Below are positions 10,616-22,224 of a stretch of 64,000 nt of DNA, in pieces. This DNA comes from Aphanomyces cochlioides (lineage: Eukaryota > Oomycota > Saprolegniomycetes > Saprolegniales > Verrucalvaceae), in assembly GCA_019828595.1 (NCBI GenBank), contig JAHQRK010000002.1:2728001-2792000 (forward strand), read 5' to 3'. The position numbers were made by a program, and so were the translations under genes. Within the stretch, counting starts at the first letter, position 1. Every line of letters starts with the position of its first letter. The notes below the pieces were generated by a model, which made no database searches, had not been told where the DNA came from, and saw only the letters and a list, made by a program, of their open reading frames with translations.

Positions 10616-11125
10616 TCAAGACCAGAATTCCGAGAAGTTTTGCATCGGCATGGATTGAAGACCCATGGTTTTCACCATGAGGACTTCTTCGGGCTGAACG
10701 CTGGACACTTCACCTCTTGAACGATCCATTGGGACAGCTTCTTGCACGTCGACAACATCGTTAAAGGTCACGCGTTTCGACGACGACGTTCCTGTTCGTT
10801 CGACGTGTCCTTCATTGTTGTGGAGTGATGCGTTCAATTCTCTCTCAAGCAACACTTTTCGTCGTTCTTGAACGATGGCTCTTCGTGCGACTTCGGTCTT
10901 GACCAGGAGAGGATACGCTGATACCCAGTCTCCCGTTGTGCGGAATCGTTCCAGTGTTCGGCTTTGGAGTTCGAGGACGCAGTGGAGCGCCGACTGGAGT
11001 TGATTCAACGCGAGCGCTTCTCTCGTCGCAGTGGGTGTGTCGTATGCATTGATTTTACTCTGCTTGGATGGCGACGACGGCGGAAACTCCTCGAAGACAC
11101 GTTTGCGGCTGTCGACCATGGCCAT
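10616..11125 (-). CDS. unknown protein, 169 residues
   Basis: Single open frame from ATG at 11125, starting MAMVDSRKRVFEEFPPSSPS. Residues 35-105 are predicted helical and charged (ALHCVLELQSRTLERF, RRAIVQERRKVLLE); the last part has short acidic and Ser/Thr-rich pieces (SSSKRVTFNDVVDV). I recognise no domain. It is tail to tail with the CAP gene, 121 bases apart. Open length and charge pattern suggest a real gene, but this is not certain. Confidence 0.55.
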   Translation of the reverse strand: MAMVDSRKRVFEEFPPSSPSKQSKINAYDTPTATREALALNQLQSALHCVLELQSRTLERFRTTGDWVSAYPLLVKTEVARRAIVQERRKVLLERELNASLHNNEGHVERTGTSSSKRVTFNDVVDVQEAVPMDRSRGEVSSVQPEEVLMVKTMGLQSMPMQNFSEFWS

Positions 11126-12900
11126 TTGCGTTATGAAGCTTGTTACAAAGTGAGTCAGGTCTAGCGGACGAAGCCAAGACCGTGCTCACACTCGAGCGCA
11201 TTTTCTCACTGACGTCATGCTGGAAACTGGAGAGTAAGAGAGTGTAACTCACCTTTTAATACAAATAAAAAATTCAACAAAGCGTGTGAGTGAGAGTGAA
11301 CTGTCTTGAAGTTGATGTGTGCGAAATGGGTTTTTGTATGCGATAGGCTTGGCGATGCGACATCTGCGTCTTTGGCCAGGATGTGGCGGATAATTCATGG
11401 GTATTGTCTCCAATATGTCGCACTGTTGGCGATACGTGGCACAGCTTTGACAAGATGAAAGCATTCTCAAGTCGCTGGGACACTCGAGAGCACCAACAAG
11501 GTGATTCCCACAGTCCAAGTGTGATGGGACATGATGGAAATAGAAGCTGCACATGTAAGATCGTAAGGCAGAAAACAACCGATTTGCAGTCCACTTGGCC
11601 TTGGAAAATGTCATTTTCTCCATTTCCAAGTGTCAAAACGCTCGAATCGATCGAGAAGTGATACTTTTTGGATCACTTTGTGTATCAAATCGACATTTTG
11701 GCTGTGGATGTGTCTGATGTCACAATGACCAATCCAATTTGAAAATGGATATTATTGGTCAAAATATGATATTTAATATTGAACTTTCTATCGAGGCAAT
11801 ATCAATTCGTACAGTTTTGACAAGGCTTTTAGCCAATCCAGTGAAGATTGGATGTGTTGACGCCATCCAAGTGTCACAGACGTGCTCACGTCAGTCCAAG
11901 TGCTTGGTGCGCCCTTTTCGAGAAAGTGTGTACATGTACTTCCCTCCAAGTTTAGATTTGATCCCTCTTACAGTTCATTTTTTCTTCGATCGCCATAACT
12001 GCAGAAGATTCCTTGCCCATGGCAATCACATTGGCATTCGCCATATCAACACCGGAGTCGTTTACGCATAGGGGAAGATGGACGAGCTGAAGCGTGGGCA
12101 GGAGATCCATGACATGAATGTTTCCATCATTTCTCTCTGCACGGGCCGCCTCGAGAATAAATCCGATTGCGAAAAGAGTTTGTTGGGACGTTTGAGGGGG
12201 AAAATCGTCGTCTGTCGTGTTTCATCGTAAGATTTATACTGAGCCTCAGTATACTCTGGACAACAAATGATACAATGAGACAACTTGGAATCTTAACTAA
12301 ATGCATCTGATTGGCTAAAATAAATATCAAATACCGATTTTAATTGGTCAAAATAGAATTAACGAGATGGAAGTAAAAAAATGTCTCGGTCCGATTCAGG
12401 CCATCGGATTGACAGCACATGAGACAAACCAAATCTTTTGGTGTTGGTTTTACGCGCCATCTTGGCGCAGCTGAGCGCTTTCTGCGTGGCTTTAAGTCAT
12501 TTCTAGTGTAGTTCAAGTCAAGGATCGTCATGCAGTCGTCGTGCTGCTTGATATCCTTTGGTCATTGATGTTTTCCTTCCAAGGACTTTCCACTCTACAG
12601 TGTATTTATAGTTTGCATCCCCCAATCATCCATGCCTTCATGGGTTTGCACGTTGCACCCATCATGACCGACAGGGGCGGCAAAGACTCCGGCAAAGGAG
12701 TCCACATCTGTGGCATGCAGCCATGTTTCATCCCCAAGTTTGGGGGATTACTACGTAGTATTTCCATACATACTGTTGTATTCGCTGAGCCACTCTGTCT
12801 TTGACGACTCGCCAGGGGGCTAGTATTGAACCAAGATGGGAAACAGCGCGAAGTTCTCACTACGTAGCTTCTTACCTCAAGCGCTGATGGAATCTTGCCA
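11126..12900. other. AT-rich intergenic stretch with repeated ATTGG boxes
   Basis: No gene could be built. A Cys-rich minus-strand frame at 11249-11629 (CPSDLRMLSSCQSCATYRQQC) is open but has no recognisable domain or supported start. The box ATTGGYYAAAAT occurs at 11754, 12310 and 12343. The part from 12480 to 12900 holds only short frames. Confidence 0.4.
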
Positions 12901-12949
12901 CCACGAGGGTCACGTTTTCAGTGAAACTCTCGGCATTTGGGTCCATTCG

Positions 12950-13080
12950 CTCTCAGCAATAAGTTGAGAGGTTGTCCATGCTTGCCCTTGTCAGTGACAT
13001 TCGTTCGCTTTTCTCGCCGATGGATCGAATACGATCATGGAGATGTCCTCGTCTTTGTTCGATGGCAAGACTTGACAGTC
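12950..13080 (-). pseudogene. tail fragment of the unknown tandem family (copy F)
   Basis: On the minus strand the piece reads LHDRIRSIGEKSERMSLTRA then SMDNLS. This matches the family block seen in the next copies (L-ERIQSI-QQ--RVS--RRSS). No upstream exons could be joined to it. Weakest member of the array. Confidence 0.45.
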
Positions 13081-13438
13081 AGACGATAGAAAGACAGGGG
13101 CGAGGCGACGACGCCATCGAAGTTTTTCGATCGATTCGTATCACGGTAGCCGTCCTATATGTTCGCTGAGAGAGGTCACGACCGTAACAAATCTCGCTGG
13201 ATTGGCATCGACGCGACGGTGAGGGGCAGCAAGCACAGCCTCAGTACCAACAGAGACATTGTCGTTGAGTTGACATCTAATCAGTGCGGGGGCATTCGCA
13301 GAGCCACCTTGCAAGCACTGTGTCTGAAGAGCAGCGAACTTCAACGGTGAACCCTCAGCTCGCCCTGCTCCGTCGACCTGGCAAGAGTCTTTCAATGTAC
13401 ACATTCTTGTATTCTATAACTTAAACTTGAGATGCCAT

Positions 13439-14040
13439 CTACACTTTGGTGTATCGGCGGATGGGACTCAAGGAGAGGCGAGGTTGTGCGCAGTCATCAC
13501 TCGACAAGTCTTGATCATTTGGTTCGTTCTGGCCAAGCATTTGACGCACTTCGTGCTTCGAGGCGATGCTGCTACGACGGCACTGTGAGACTCGCACTGC
13601 TTGTTGGACACGGAGAGATTGAATTCGTTCTTGCAAGTTTGCACGCTTGGCGTCCAATGGCAAGAAGGAGACTGCGACGTCGGAGGAGACGACAATCGAG
13701 GCGCGGGATGACGCTTGCATGTTGTGGATACTGTTGGAGGGAATTTGAAAAGTGAGAATCGATGTTCAAGTGGCCACGATCCAGATGACACGGTATAGAT
13801 TGAAGATATCCATCAGCAACGACCAACCACATCCTGTCCAATTGCTCCAGTCGTGTAACAATGGGATTCCGGTGTCACACGCAGGTCGATGGGCGATGCA
13901 GATTGAAGGACACCACCATTCTTGTCCGCTTGGATCAAAGCTCCTTACAATCCACGTGCAGAGATGATGCTTGCCGTGTTGTGGATTGTCCGGTGAAATC
14001 GCGATCAATCTTCCACGGAATGCAACATGCAAAGTGAAGC
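13439..14040 (-). pseudogene. unknown tandem family, copy A
   Basis: The last exon (about 13720-13439) reads SIVVSSDVAVSFLPLDAKRA, then LQERIQSLRVQQAVRVSQCR and RSSIAS, with the family end RLSLSPIRRYTKV. An upstream minus-strand piece near 13900 (NGGVLQSASPIDLRVTPESH, AIGQDVVGR) looks coding but is cut by stops. The block is basic and helical with Ser-rich ends, as in a regulatory tail. Function unknown; the copy may be the 3' end of a multi-exon gene with short introns that I could not fully resolve. Confidence 0.5.
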
Positions 14041-15390
14041 CAAGCTAGAACACGATCGTCCACAGCGTGATATCCGAGCGTTTTGTCATGGTTTTGACGA
14101 CTGTTTGCTCTCGTTGCGTTGCTTTGCTGTCGCATCGTGTCCATCACACCACATGGATCTGTTTGACACGGTCGTGAAAGCTCTCTCTCTCTCTTGTTGG
14201 CGTTGTACAGTGGCAACTGAGACTGCTTGACTTTGTCGCGACCGCTGCATGGTGTCTATTCACTGTCGCACTGTAGTCGTCCAAGGAATGGGGAAGAATG
14301 GACGACTGACTTCGAATCAGTTGCAGTTTTGAGGATGATATATGACAAAGCCATGGCCATCGACGAATGAAGACCACTCCCGCTGCTTGGCGTTCTCTAG
14401 CCGACGGCGTTGAGATCGGTAGGAATGAATCGGCGGTTGCATGTCGTGTCCTGAATGGATGCGATGAAACCAAATGTCGAGTCGAGATGGCTGCTGACAG
14501 CGGCCGGCCTTTTTCACCGGAAGCCAGGGATCTCTCGCTTGGCAAAGAGAAGCTCTGCACTGCGCAGAAGGACGCCAATAGAGAAAGCCACTTGATGGCC
14601 TTGATCAAGTTGACCCTCGTGGTCGTGACAACATCCAACAACCACAGATGTGCCCGGCCACGCCTCATCGCGCAAACAGTCGAAAGGAGGCAGAAAATCT
14701 GTTCAAGGAATTCCGTCCAGGTACATTGGAATGCTTAAGTTGCATCGCTTGAGATATCCTGATGTGAATCGCCTGAAAAAACGACCTTGCTCTCGATTCA
14801 AAGGCAGCAGAGAGCTACGAAGACGCGTTATTTGGGCCGCGCACTACAATGTGCTAGTCTGTTGCGCTGGGTGTAATCCTGCGACCCTGCGATAAGACAA
14901 CTATCCCTCGATAGAGTGCCAACACAGCATAAAAACCGCCATCGTCGAGTGCTGGCAATGAAGGAACTACACAACTTTAGAGCTTCTGGTGCTGGTCTGC
15001 TCGATCTCAAGCAGCCTCAAAGTGGGGCTCTCTTCCCTCTTGCTTGCTAGAGATCTCGCTTTCATATTTGGTCGGTCCAGTCATGCTAGCAGGGCTCTCT
15101 TCCTCCATCCCTTCGTTGTTAATATAGGCACTTGGGCACCAACCATGGACACAACATCGTCGCGCGCATGCATGCATCGTCTTGGCATGTATTTAGCAGC
15201 TATATTCGCATCAGTGTCCCAGCAAATCTCGAGGATCCTCAACGACTGAATGCGATCTCACGAAAGCGTTGATACGATGCAATGTTGACCATCTCTCGAC
15301 GCCACACAGCCGCTTTAACAAGTGCGTGGCCACCCCCACCATCAGTACAAGAAACTTTGAGCTTAGATCAACTGTCGGTGAAACACTCAG
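14041..15390. other. probable decayed exons between family copies A and B
   Basis: Several short open pieces on the minus strand (for example 14144-14668 and 14317-14517) could be older exons of copy A, but none gives a continuous protein and none has a recognisable domain. Nothing firm can be called here. Confidence 0.3.
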
Positions 15391-15392
15391 CG

Positions 15393-15780
15393 TCATAGAC
15401 CCGCTTTGGGCCTCGTCGGCTGAGCATCTGTCGAGTCTGTGGCTGTCTCCTCGCTTCTTCTCGCTTGGGAGTCTGGATCATGAGCTCCACGCAAGTCCAT
15501 GTCGTCCGGAGCAGTTGACTTGGATGGTTGCAAAGTGGTTGACACCAAAACTTTCTTGCGCGGGATCGATCGAATGCGAATGGATCGAATACGAACACGG
15601 AGGTTTTCGCGTTTCTCGTTGAGCGGCAGGCGCGAGACTTTCTCGTCCGATACAACCACAATCGGGGCGTCCGGTGGGGTCGACATCTGTCAGTTGAATC
15701 GAAAATGAACATGTTCTCTTCGCAAGAGAGTAAAGACGTTGGTTGACTACGCATCGTGTCCACAAGTTTTGAGATCTCTG
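15393..15780 (-). pseudogene. unknown tandem family, copy B
   Basis: The conserved exon reads PIVVVSDEKVSRLPLNEKRE, NLRVRIRSIRI, then a diverged tail without the RLSLSP end. A preceding piece MRSQPTSLLSCEENMFIFDS may be the upstream exon. Diverged relative to copies A and D. Confidence 0.5.
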
Positions 15781-16212
15781 TCATGCCAAGGCAGCAAACA
15801 CTGCTAAAGTTTTGGATTTCTCAATGGCATATACGTCCGACCACAACATTACACAATAGAAGACGAGCGAACCGCTTGTTCCCGCACTCCTTAGGTAGAT
15901 TTCAAGCTGTCAATCATGCTCTTTTCAGTGTCTCCTTCGGTGCACTACCCCCCCCGCCCCAAATCCCCCCATTTGCAGGGCGAGTTCGCCCTCAGAGTCG
16001 CCTCTACTGGGGCGTCCCCGCTAAAGACAGGCTCGCTATCAGCATAAAACGTCCAAGCAAGCACAATCGAGCTCTTGACAAGCAGTATGCACAAGCTGAA
16101 GGAATGAAATTGACGAGCCCCAACAAGATCGCCGCGTTTGAAATTGTTGGAAGACTCACGCCTGGACAGCAATCTCATTCTCGAAATCCACTCGAATCCC
16201 GCAACTCAAGCA

Positions 16213-17330
16213 ATGGCCCGCATCCTTTCCGTCGCTGCTACTCTGTTAGCTGCCACCACCACCACCATTGTGATGCTTTTCAAGGACAGGATGACGACCG
16301 ACTCCTACATTTCGCAGCAAAGCAACCACGTGGAAAATGCTGCTGTCATTCAAGACGTTTGAGACCCAGACACGGATCCTACCAACAACAAGACGTGGAA
16401 GCAGCGATTCCATGCGAATACCCAGTGGGTCCAAGGCGGCAACTCGCCGGACCCAACGTACTTAATGAACGAACTGGCCATCACGTACGGCGCTCTCGTC
16501 ATCATCTCCGTCGAGTTTCGCTTCTATGGCGAGTCGTAGCCCACTGGCGATCTCACGCTTGAGAGCTTAAAGTTATTGACGATGGAGCAAGTGCTGGGCG
16601 ACTTGGCGAGGTTTCAAGAGTACTATCTAGCCAAGAATGGCAATTTGACGTCGACGAACAAGTGGGTTGCCTTTGCTAAGCTCAAATTCCCGACTATGCT
16701 TGTTGGCTCCGCTGCAAGCTCGGCTCCCGTTTGGACCAAGACCAACTTCTTCGAGTACGCTGACAAAGTCGCGCATGGTTTAAACTACTACGGCGGCCAA
16801 ACTTGACCAGACGACGTTGGGGAAAGCCTCAAGCAGCTTCATGCGCTGGTTGCATGGACAAAGCCCGACGACGTGGCCAAGCTGCATGAACTCATTCACT
16901 TCTGTTCGCCCATCAAGAACGATCTAGATCGCATGACTGTCGAATCCACAGTCTACGCATTGCTCAATACAATCGCGTGCCTTTCATCCGTCTCGCAGAT
17001 GTATGCAAAGACTTCTCGGGAAATAGCTCGACTCCGCTTGAAAAGCTCGCGGCCTTCATGAAAGTCTGGGGATTCCGCGACTGCACGGGAAGCGACTACA
17101 AGACGGGATGGCTCGACATTGTAGCCAACAAGTCCGTGCCGGTGAATCCTCGCTCGCAAGTGTTCTACCTGGAAGGCACTTCGCATTGCATGGACATATA
17201 TAGTAGACAAGTCGGCATTGTCCCTGCATGGGCTCATGACCGCATCGAGACCGCAGCCGTTAGTTTTCTAAATGACACACACAACAATTGCGAAAGAGAT
17301 GAACTCGTGTTGGACTATTTTGATGACTAA
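16213..17330 (+). pseudogene. S28 serine carboxypeptidase (lysosomal Pro-X carboxypeptidase type), broken
   Basis: S28 enzymes cleave after proline in acidic compartments or outside the cell. A hydrophobic leader MARILSVAATLLAATTTTIV begins at 16213. Family landmarks follow: TYGALVIISVEFRFYGES, EQVLGDLARFQEYY, LKFPTMLVGSAASSAPVW and a His region FYLEGTSHCMDIYS. It is dead: TGA at 16360-16362, TAG at 16537-16539, TGA at 16804-16806, a frameshift near 16980, and the segment that should carry the nucleophile (GGSYPG and neighbours) between NKWVAF and KLKFP is deleted. Its stop codon overlaps the ABC transporter stop by three bases, tail to tail. Confidence 0.88.
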
Positions 17331-18345
17331 GGCATCGCCTGGTAGTTGTCTTGGCGGTTGCCCGCGACGGCCACTTCCATGCCACGCGCGACACCTTTCT
17401 CCTGTGTCTGCTGCGACGCAAAGTTGTTGAAGATTTGCTCCAACGTTGTCTGCGAGACGGTGTATTCCTCAATGCGTAGCTGCGTCTTGGCCTTTTCAAC
17501 GATGGAAAACACATTCGAGAGAGCCAACTCTCGCTTCGATCCAAGCAGTTTGAAGCGAGATACGTCGTTCTGGCGTTCCAAGAGCAACACATTGCCGTCT
17601 CCAAACGATTGCCGTAAATGGTCCGACATGGTGTCGAAGCGATCTTCTCCCAACCACCACGCACAGAAATCATGAACGCTGATGCAAGCATTGCGGTTCA
17701 GCGCGTCGGCCAGGACGTATCCCGTCGCATGGCTCGAGGTAATGTGGTTGACTCGATGGGGTTTGCCCAAAATCGAGCTCGCTTCTTCCACGCCTTCTGT
17801 CGTCAGCATCGTCTGTCCATCGAACGAGGTATTGGCAAAGAGATCGACATCCGCAGGCATCACGGGTGCGACGCGCACATGCATCATCAATTCATCGCCA
17901 AATCGGTGCTTCAGATGCTGGATGCTCCCCACGCAACGCAAGCGACCACCGACCATAATACCCACACGAGTACACAACGCTTCACACTCTTCCATGCTGT
18001 GAGTCGTCAACAAGATCGTCGATTCCTTGCTGCGCGTCGAGATGTCAGCAATTACATCCCACATGAAGCGGCGCGACACTGGATCCATACCCGTCGATGG
18101 TTCATCCAAAAAGATAATCGGTGGAGATCCGATCATGGCGATGGCGACAGACAACTTGCGCTTGTTACCGCCACTCAAAGTACCAGCCAATTTGTTCTCA
18201 AAGTCGTTCAAGTTCATCTGCTCCATCTTGTCCCTGACCGTGGCTTCAATTTGTCCAGATGGGACGCCCTTGATGGCAGCAAAGAGTTCCAAGTGCTCAC
18301 GCACAGTCATCAAGTCAATCAAGGCATCAAAATGCTCATGGGTTG
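17327..18345 (-). pseudogene. ABCA-type transporter, C-terminal nucleotide-binding domain only
   Basis: About 335 residues starting FDALIDLMTVREHLELFAAI. Visible motifs: signature LSGGNKRKLS, Walker B with IIFLDEPSTGMDP, switch His in LLTTHSMEECEAL, and the ABCA C-terminal segment YTVSQTTLEQIFNNFA. Walker A, the Q-loop and all membrane segments are missing: the frame is cut at about 18345, where sequence of the unknown tandem family (copy C) begins. A full ABCA protein would be several times longer. This is a truncated fragment at a rearrangement point, although the remaining frame is free of stops. Confidence 0.88.
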
Positions 18346-18900
18346 CATCGTGCCAGGGGTTTCCACCTGCTCGTCGTTTTCAAGGTCTGGGCATTGCTTC
18401 TGGCGGAGGGCGTGCATGCGAGCGAGCATGTGTTCCCGCTCGGATTGGATCTGCGCGGACGAAGCGGTCGAGCTCGCCACGACAATGTGGCTTGTCTTGA
18501 TGGAAATCGAATTCTGACGTCGTACAGTCGACTGCGCCATCTTGATCCGCATCCATTGGCAGAAACAAAGTTTGAAGCAGATGGGAGCGACTTCCTGCTT
18601 ACAACAGCCAAGCCACGGCGCGCCCTGGCGCAAGCTCGTCCCCACTCTCGTCGCTTGGTCGTTGTATATTTTTCACCCACTGTCTCGTCCAATACAAGGA
18701 GCAGCGCATCGCCTTCCTGGAATCGGTTGGGATGACAATGGACGGCCGTTGGACACATCTTCCACCTCTTTGGAGTGCTCGCCACAAGAACTTGCTTGCG
18801 AATTCGCAATCCAAGTCGGATCAGACGCCATGTTCTCCTCGCCGGTGTGGAAAATTGAAGTCAAGGATCGCTGAGAACGGAAGCACGCGGACGAAACGGG
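18346..18900 (-). pseudogene. unknown tandem family, copy C, joined to the ABC fragment
   Basis: Reads HIVVASSTASSAQIQSEREH then MLARMHALRQKQ, the family block, and then runs directly into the ABC transporter frame with no spacer. Upstream (18850-18620) another minus-strand piece, EGDALLLVLDETVGEKYTTT, looks coding, but stops and frame changes prevent a full model. Confidence 0.5.
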
Positions 18901-19459
18901 TCAAGGGGGACAAAACCATCTCCGCCGCAAGACCGACACCAGCTCGCATCGTGGGCTACAGGACAGCTCATTGCTATCTTGTAGCTATTGGCATGCTGGA
19001 TTTGTTCTCCATGCTTCGAAATCATCGCGGAATGTAGTTGTCCGGTAGTCAGGACGAGGTTTCTCCATGACGACTGCATCTCCTGATCGTGTGACTCGAC
19101 CATCAGGTTCAATCAATTGAGATCTTGGACATCGCAACACATTCCGCCACAAGGAGAGAGCTGGCTGGGAGATTTCGCTCGAGATAGAGGGGACTTGGAC
19201 CTACACTGCCTTCACTTTGGGTTGTAAATTACAGACGCAAACCAACAAATTGCCGTTTCCTCTGCACGCTTGGTGTCATGTGGCCATGGCGAATTTGAAA
19301 GCAATCTCTATCCATGTTGGAGTCGTTGAAATCCAGCTTTGGACTTACTTGGTTGCGTAGACAACACGATCGAGTACGCCTGACGTAGACTCGACGCTCT
19401 CCCGGCGCTGTCTTGGCAAGAACGTCGCAAGAAATGCACAGCAGTGTTGATGATATTTA
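18901..19459. other. probable decayed exon of copy C and spacer
   Basis: On the minus strand near 19000-19110 an open piece reads LIEPDGRVTRSGDAVVMEKP, RPDYRTTTFRDDFEAWRTNP. It looks like genuine former coding sequence, but I cannot join it to a neighbour or name it. The rest to 19459 shows nothing. Confidence 0.35.
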
Positions 19460-20136
19460 TTAACTTAAGCCTTGTCGGTGAAACTTGCGCAGTGGACTCA
19501 ACGAGAGTCTCATGGGTGCTGCGTCGTTCCGCATGTTGGTGTCTTCGGTGGACTTCGGTATATCGTCGTGCAAGTCATTGATCGATACGACGCTGCTCCT
19601 GCGGCCAAAGGAAACCCGCGTGGCTTGTTGGAGACGGATGGATTGAATGCGTTCCAGCAGATACGACCGCTTCTCCTCTGGGGACAAGTGCGAGACGATC
19701 ACGTCGGACGCGAGCACGATCTTCGCGTTGGGCTCCTTCGAATGCATCGTATCAAGTAAATTCCAGAGTGAGATATCGATCCAACGGTGGGTTTCCTCAG
19801 TTTCCGTGCCACTCTTCGTCCGTTGTACTCCACATTGTAGCAAGATTGACGCGCGCCATCGCTCTCTTGAAGGAGCGACAATCTTTCGCACACTTGGAGC
19901 TTTTCAACGTCATCTTCCAAGCAAAAGTCTATCAACGCTCGTCCTCCACTGTCTTCTGACGCGATGGGAGTCTCGTTTGAGCGTAAAGTATGTAGTGGCG
20001 ATGGTGGAGGCGAAGAAACGGGGGCCACCCAAGTTGCCATATGCCACACTGCTCGACCATATTCTGTTGCCACTGCCGTATGGATCGCATTCTTCTCCGG
20101 AGGACACCACAAGGAGGTGTTCCATCGAGTGGACAT
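19460..20136 (-). pseudogene. unknown tandem family, copy D (best preserved)
   Basis: Last exon: EPNAKIVLASDVIVSHLSPE, EKRSYLLERIQSIRLQQATR, VSFGRRSSVVSINDL, ending MRLSLSPLRKFHRQGLS. An upstream exon ends in NVEYNGRRVARKLRKP and contains ALIDFCLEDDVEKLQVCERL. A GT-AG intron near 19735-19800 would join them. The N-terminal part is not recognisable. It could still be a live gene with exons I cannot define; I treat it as uncertain. Confidence 0.5.
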
Positions 20137-20458
20137 GAATCAGCAGAGAGAGAGCTTCAACTTTTCAAACCGAGCGCTCCTTGTTCTTTATTCTCTGCGT
20201 CAACGATGGAAGGTTTGACGAGAATTCCAGGGCAGAAGATGGCGGCGATCCGCTGGGTACCGAAGTGCAGCGTGATGGAGGACACATGGTGCTAGGTCCT
20301 TTACTTTTCTTACAGCATGGACATTATGGTAGGCGATGCCACGCGATTCCAACCAAGATTTGAGAATGCATCGACTCGATCGAATGAGGATGCGCAAATT
20401 ACAAACGACAGCTACCAAGGGAAGACAACCAAGGTGATCAAACGGCGCTGGTGCGGCA

Positions 20459-21480
20459 CTAAGGGAGCTTTCGAAGAGGCATCAACGATCGCCGTGGCCG
20501 CGACGAGGAATCTTTGTCGTCGACCGCGCCAGAGTTTTCGCGAAGTGGATTTGTCCGTCGGCTGCTGTGTGCTCCCCGTATGGCTTGACTTCGCCGGGTG
20601 TTTTGTGTATCTTCACTGGAATGCATGAGCTTTTCCTCTGCCGGTATGCTTGACACAAAGACATTGGACATGAGCATCATAGCGGCAGGCGGTATCGAGG
20701 ACATCTCGACGAGATGAAGATGAAGTGGAAGTGATTTCTTGTCACGACGCCAACAAGAAGAGCTTGAAGGCAGGCTACTTTGCAACGAACCTCTCACGCA
20801 GATACAATTCACGTCTCCTACACAGTACGACAGAGGCCTCATTGACTACCATCGCTGCTTCTTTGCTTGTCGGGAGTCCAGCGGGAGCAGTCCATGCTCT
20901 CGTTCATGGAGTCAAGCCGCGCGATCTTGACAAGCGGCTCTAAGGCTGGTAGTATGTCTCTCCTTGGCACTTTTTCCTCCATTGCGGCCTCCAAACAGTG
21001 TGTCAGGTACGTTGCATTCGTCGCGTTGTCCTAACGTCTCTTTGGATTCTTTCAAGTAGCATCAAGGCCGTCCTCACTGTCGGTGAACGTGTATTCCACG
21101 AGAAATGGACCGCCAGCCATGGAAAAGATCGCGGCTTCAGCAGCTCCACCCGCACTGGGTTTTGTAGAAATGGCAATGAATCGACGTAGAGCGTCGTTGA
21201 CACCACTGTAGAAGGCCTCCCTCGCATGTGATTTCTCGCGCGATGCAGATCTTCTCGTCGAGCTGGCCATTTAAAGTCCAGTCGGAGGTTGTCAAAGTCA
21301 ATCTCTCGGCGGTTTTTATGGAAATCTCGACTGACTGCGAGATCCACGTACTGTACTCCTGCACAAACAATTGACATCTGTAGAAAGGGTCAAGGAAAGT
21401 GGTTCGGATGAAACAGAGAAGGAGAGAGCATTGCATCCAAGCGAAGTCCTCACATGCCATGCAGTGTTGACATCATGTCC
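20459..21480 (-). pseudogene. unknown tandem family, copy E
   Basis: Tail exon: SIPPAAMMLMSNVFVSSIPA, a Ser/Arg-rich linker and RRSLMPLRKLP at the stop (20459). Minus-strand pieces further upstream look coding: LEAAMEEKVPRRDILPALEP near 20950 and AIFSMAGGPFLVEYTFTDSE near 21090-21150. They lie in different frames with short possible introns between. No domain recognised. Confidence 0.45.
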
Positions 21481-21706
21481 TTCTTGCTGCACTATCAATT
21501 GATGCAGTGCAATTTCATTGGTTAAAAATATTTCAATAATGACGTATTGTCATTTTCAACCAAATTTGTGGTTTTGACCAAAAAGCGAATCCATTTTTTT
21601 TCATCATACTGAAGTGGTGTGTGTGTGTCAGTGTGTGTTTTGCGTGAGGTAGGTGGCTGATCGATTCTGATTGGCTGACTAAATTTAAATTTTTAATTTT
21701 ATCCAA

Positions 21707-22003
21707 TCAGAGAAGCCCGTTCGATTCGGAATCGATTCGAAACCTCGGTCGATCCTCACAATTTTGTATCAAAAGCACAATATGATTGGTAAAAAATGTT
21801 ATCAACCACAATGCCAGGGCGATGACAACGACTCCAGCTTGACAAAGTGTTAATATCTGGACGTAGAGCACTGACTTCGAGCTCAATGCAGGTGGCGTTG
21901 GGAGATTAGTCGTCTGCGTGGACTTTTTTAGGGTAAGCAACCTTGTGTTTCCCTCACCATTCAGTCGAGAAGAGCAGAACATTTTCTCATCGAGCGTAGA
22001 CAT
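21707..22003 (-). CDS. possible small membrane protein, 98 residues
   Basis: Starts at ATG 22003. One clear hydrophobic segment (about residues 46-80, ILTLCQAGVVVIALALWLIT and on), polar on both sides. No family recognised. It sits alone in an AT-rich gap (21481-22224), next to ATTGG boxes at about 21517 and 21782 and a short GT-repeat near 21615. May be chance. Confidence 0.3.
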   Translation of the reverse strand: MSTLDEKMFCSSRLNGEGNTRLLTLKKSTQTTNLPTPPALSSKSVLYVQILTLCQAGVVVIALALWLITFFTNHIVLLIQNCEDRPRFRIDSESNGLL

Positions 22004-22224
22004 TATGATTTAAAAGTAGAAAGCAAGACGGCTGCCACTCGAAGCTGCTCTTTCAAGTGTCCATGCGTATGTGTGGAAGCTATCAGTCACGATGGTATGC
22101 ATAGAAGCCGTGTTCTCGGTTCGTCACCGAATGATATGTACGGTGCAATAAATTTCGCATCCGCTTGGCAAATATCAGAGCGCAAAGAAGCCTCAGGCAT
22201 TGCCGCAATCACGGTGAAGGCAGA

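Noticed and set aside
11249..11629. Cys-rich secreted peptide gene
   Set aside because: No signal peptide, no supported start, and overlapping frames of equal length. Insufficient evidence.
15756..16562. 268-codon plus-strand open frame
   Set aside because: It mixes family copy B upstream bases and the out-of-frame start of the S28 pseudogene; composition is His/Arg rich and no domain fits.
17618..18517. 299-codon plus-strand open frame
   Set aside because: Entirely antisense to the ABCA nucleotide-binding domain, whose motifs are unmistakable on the minus strand.
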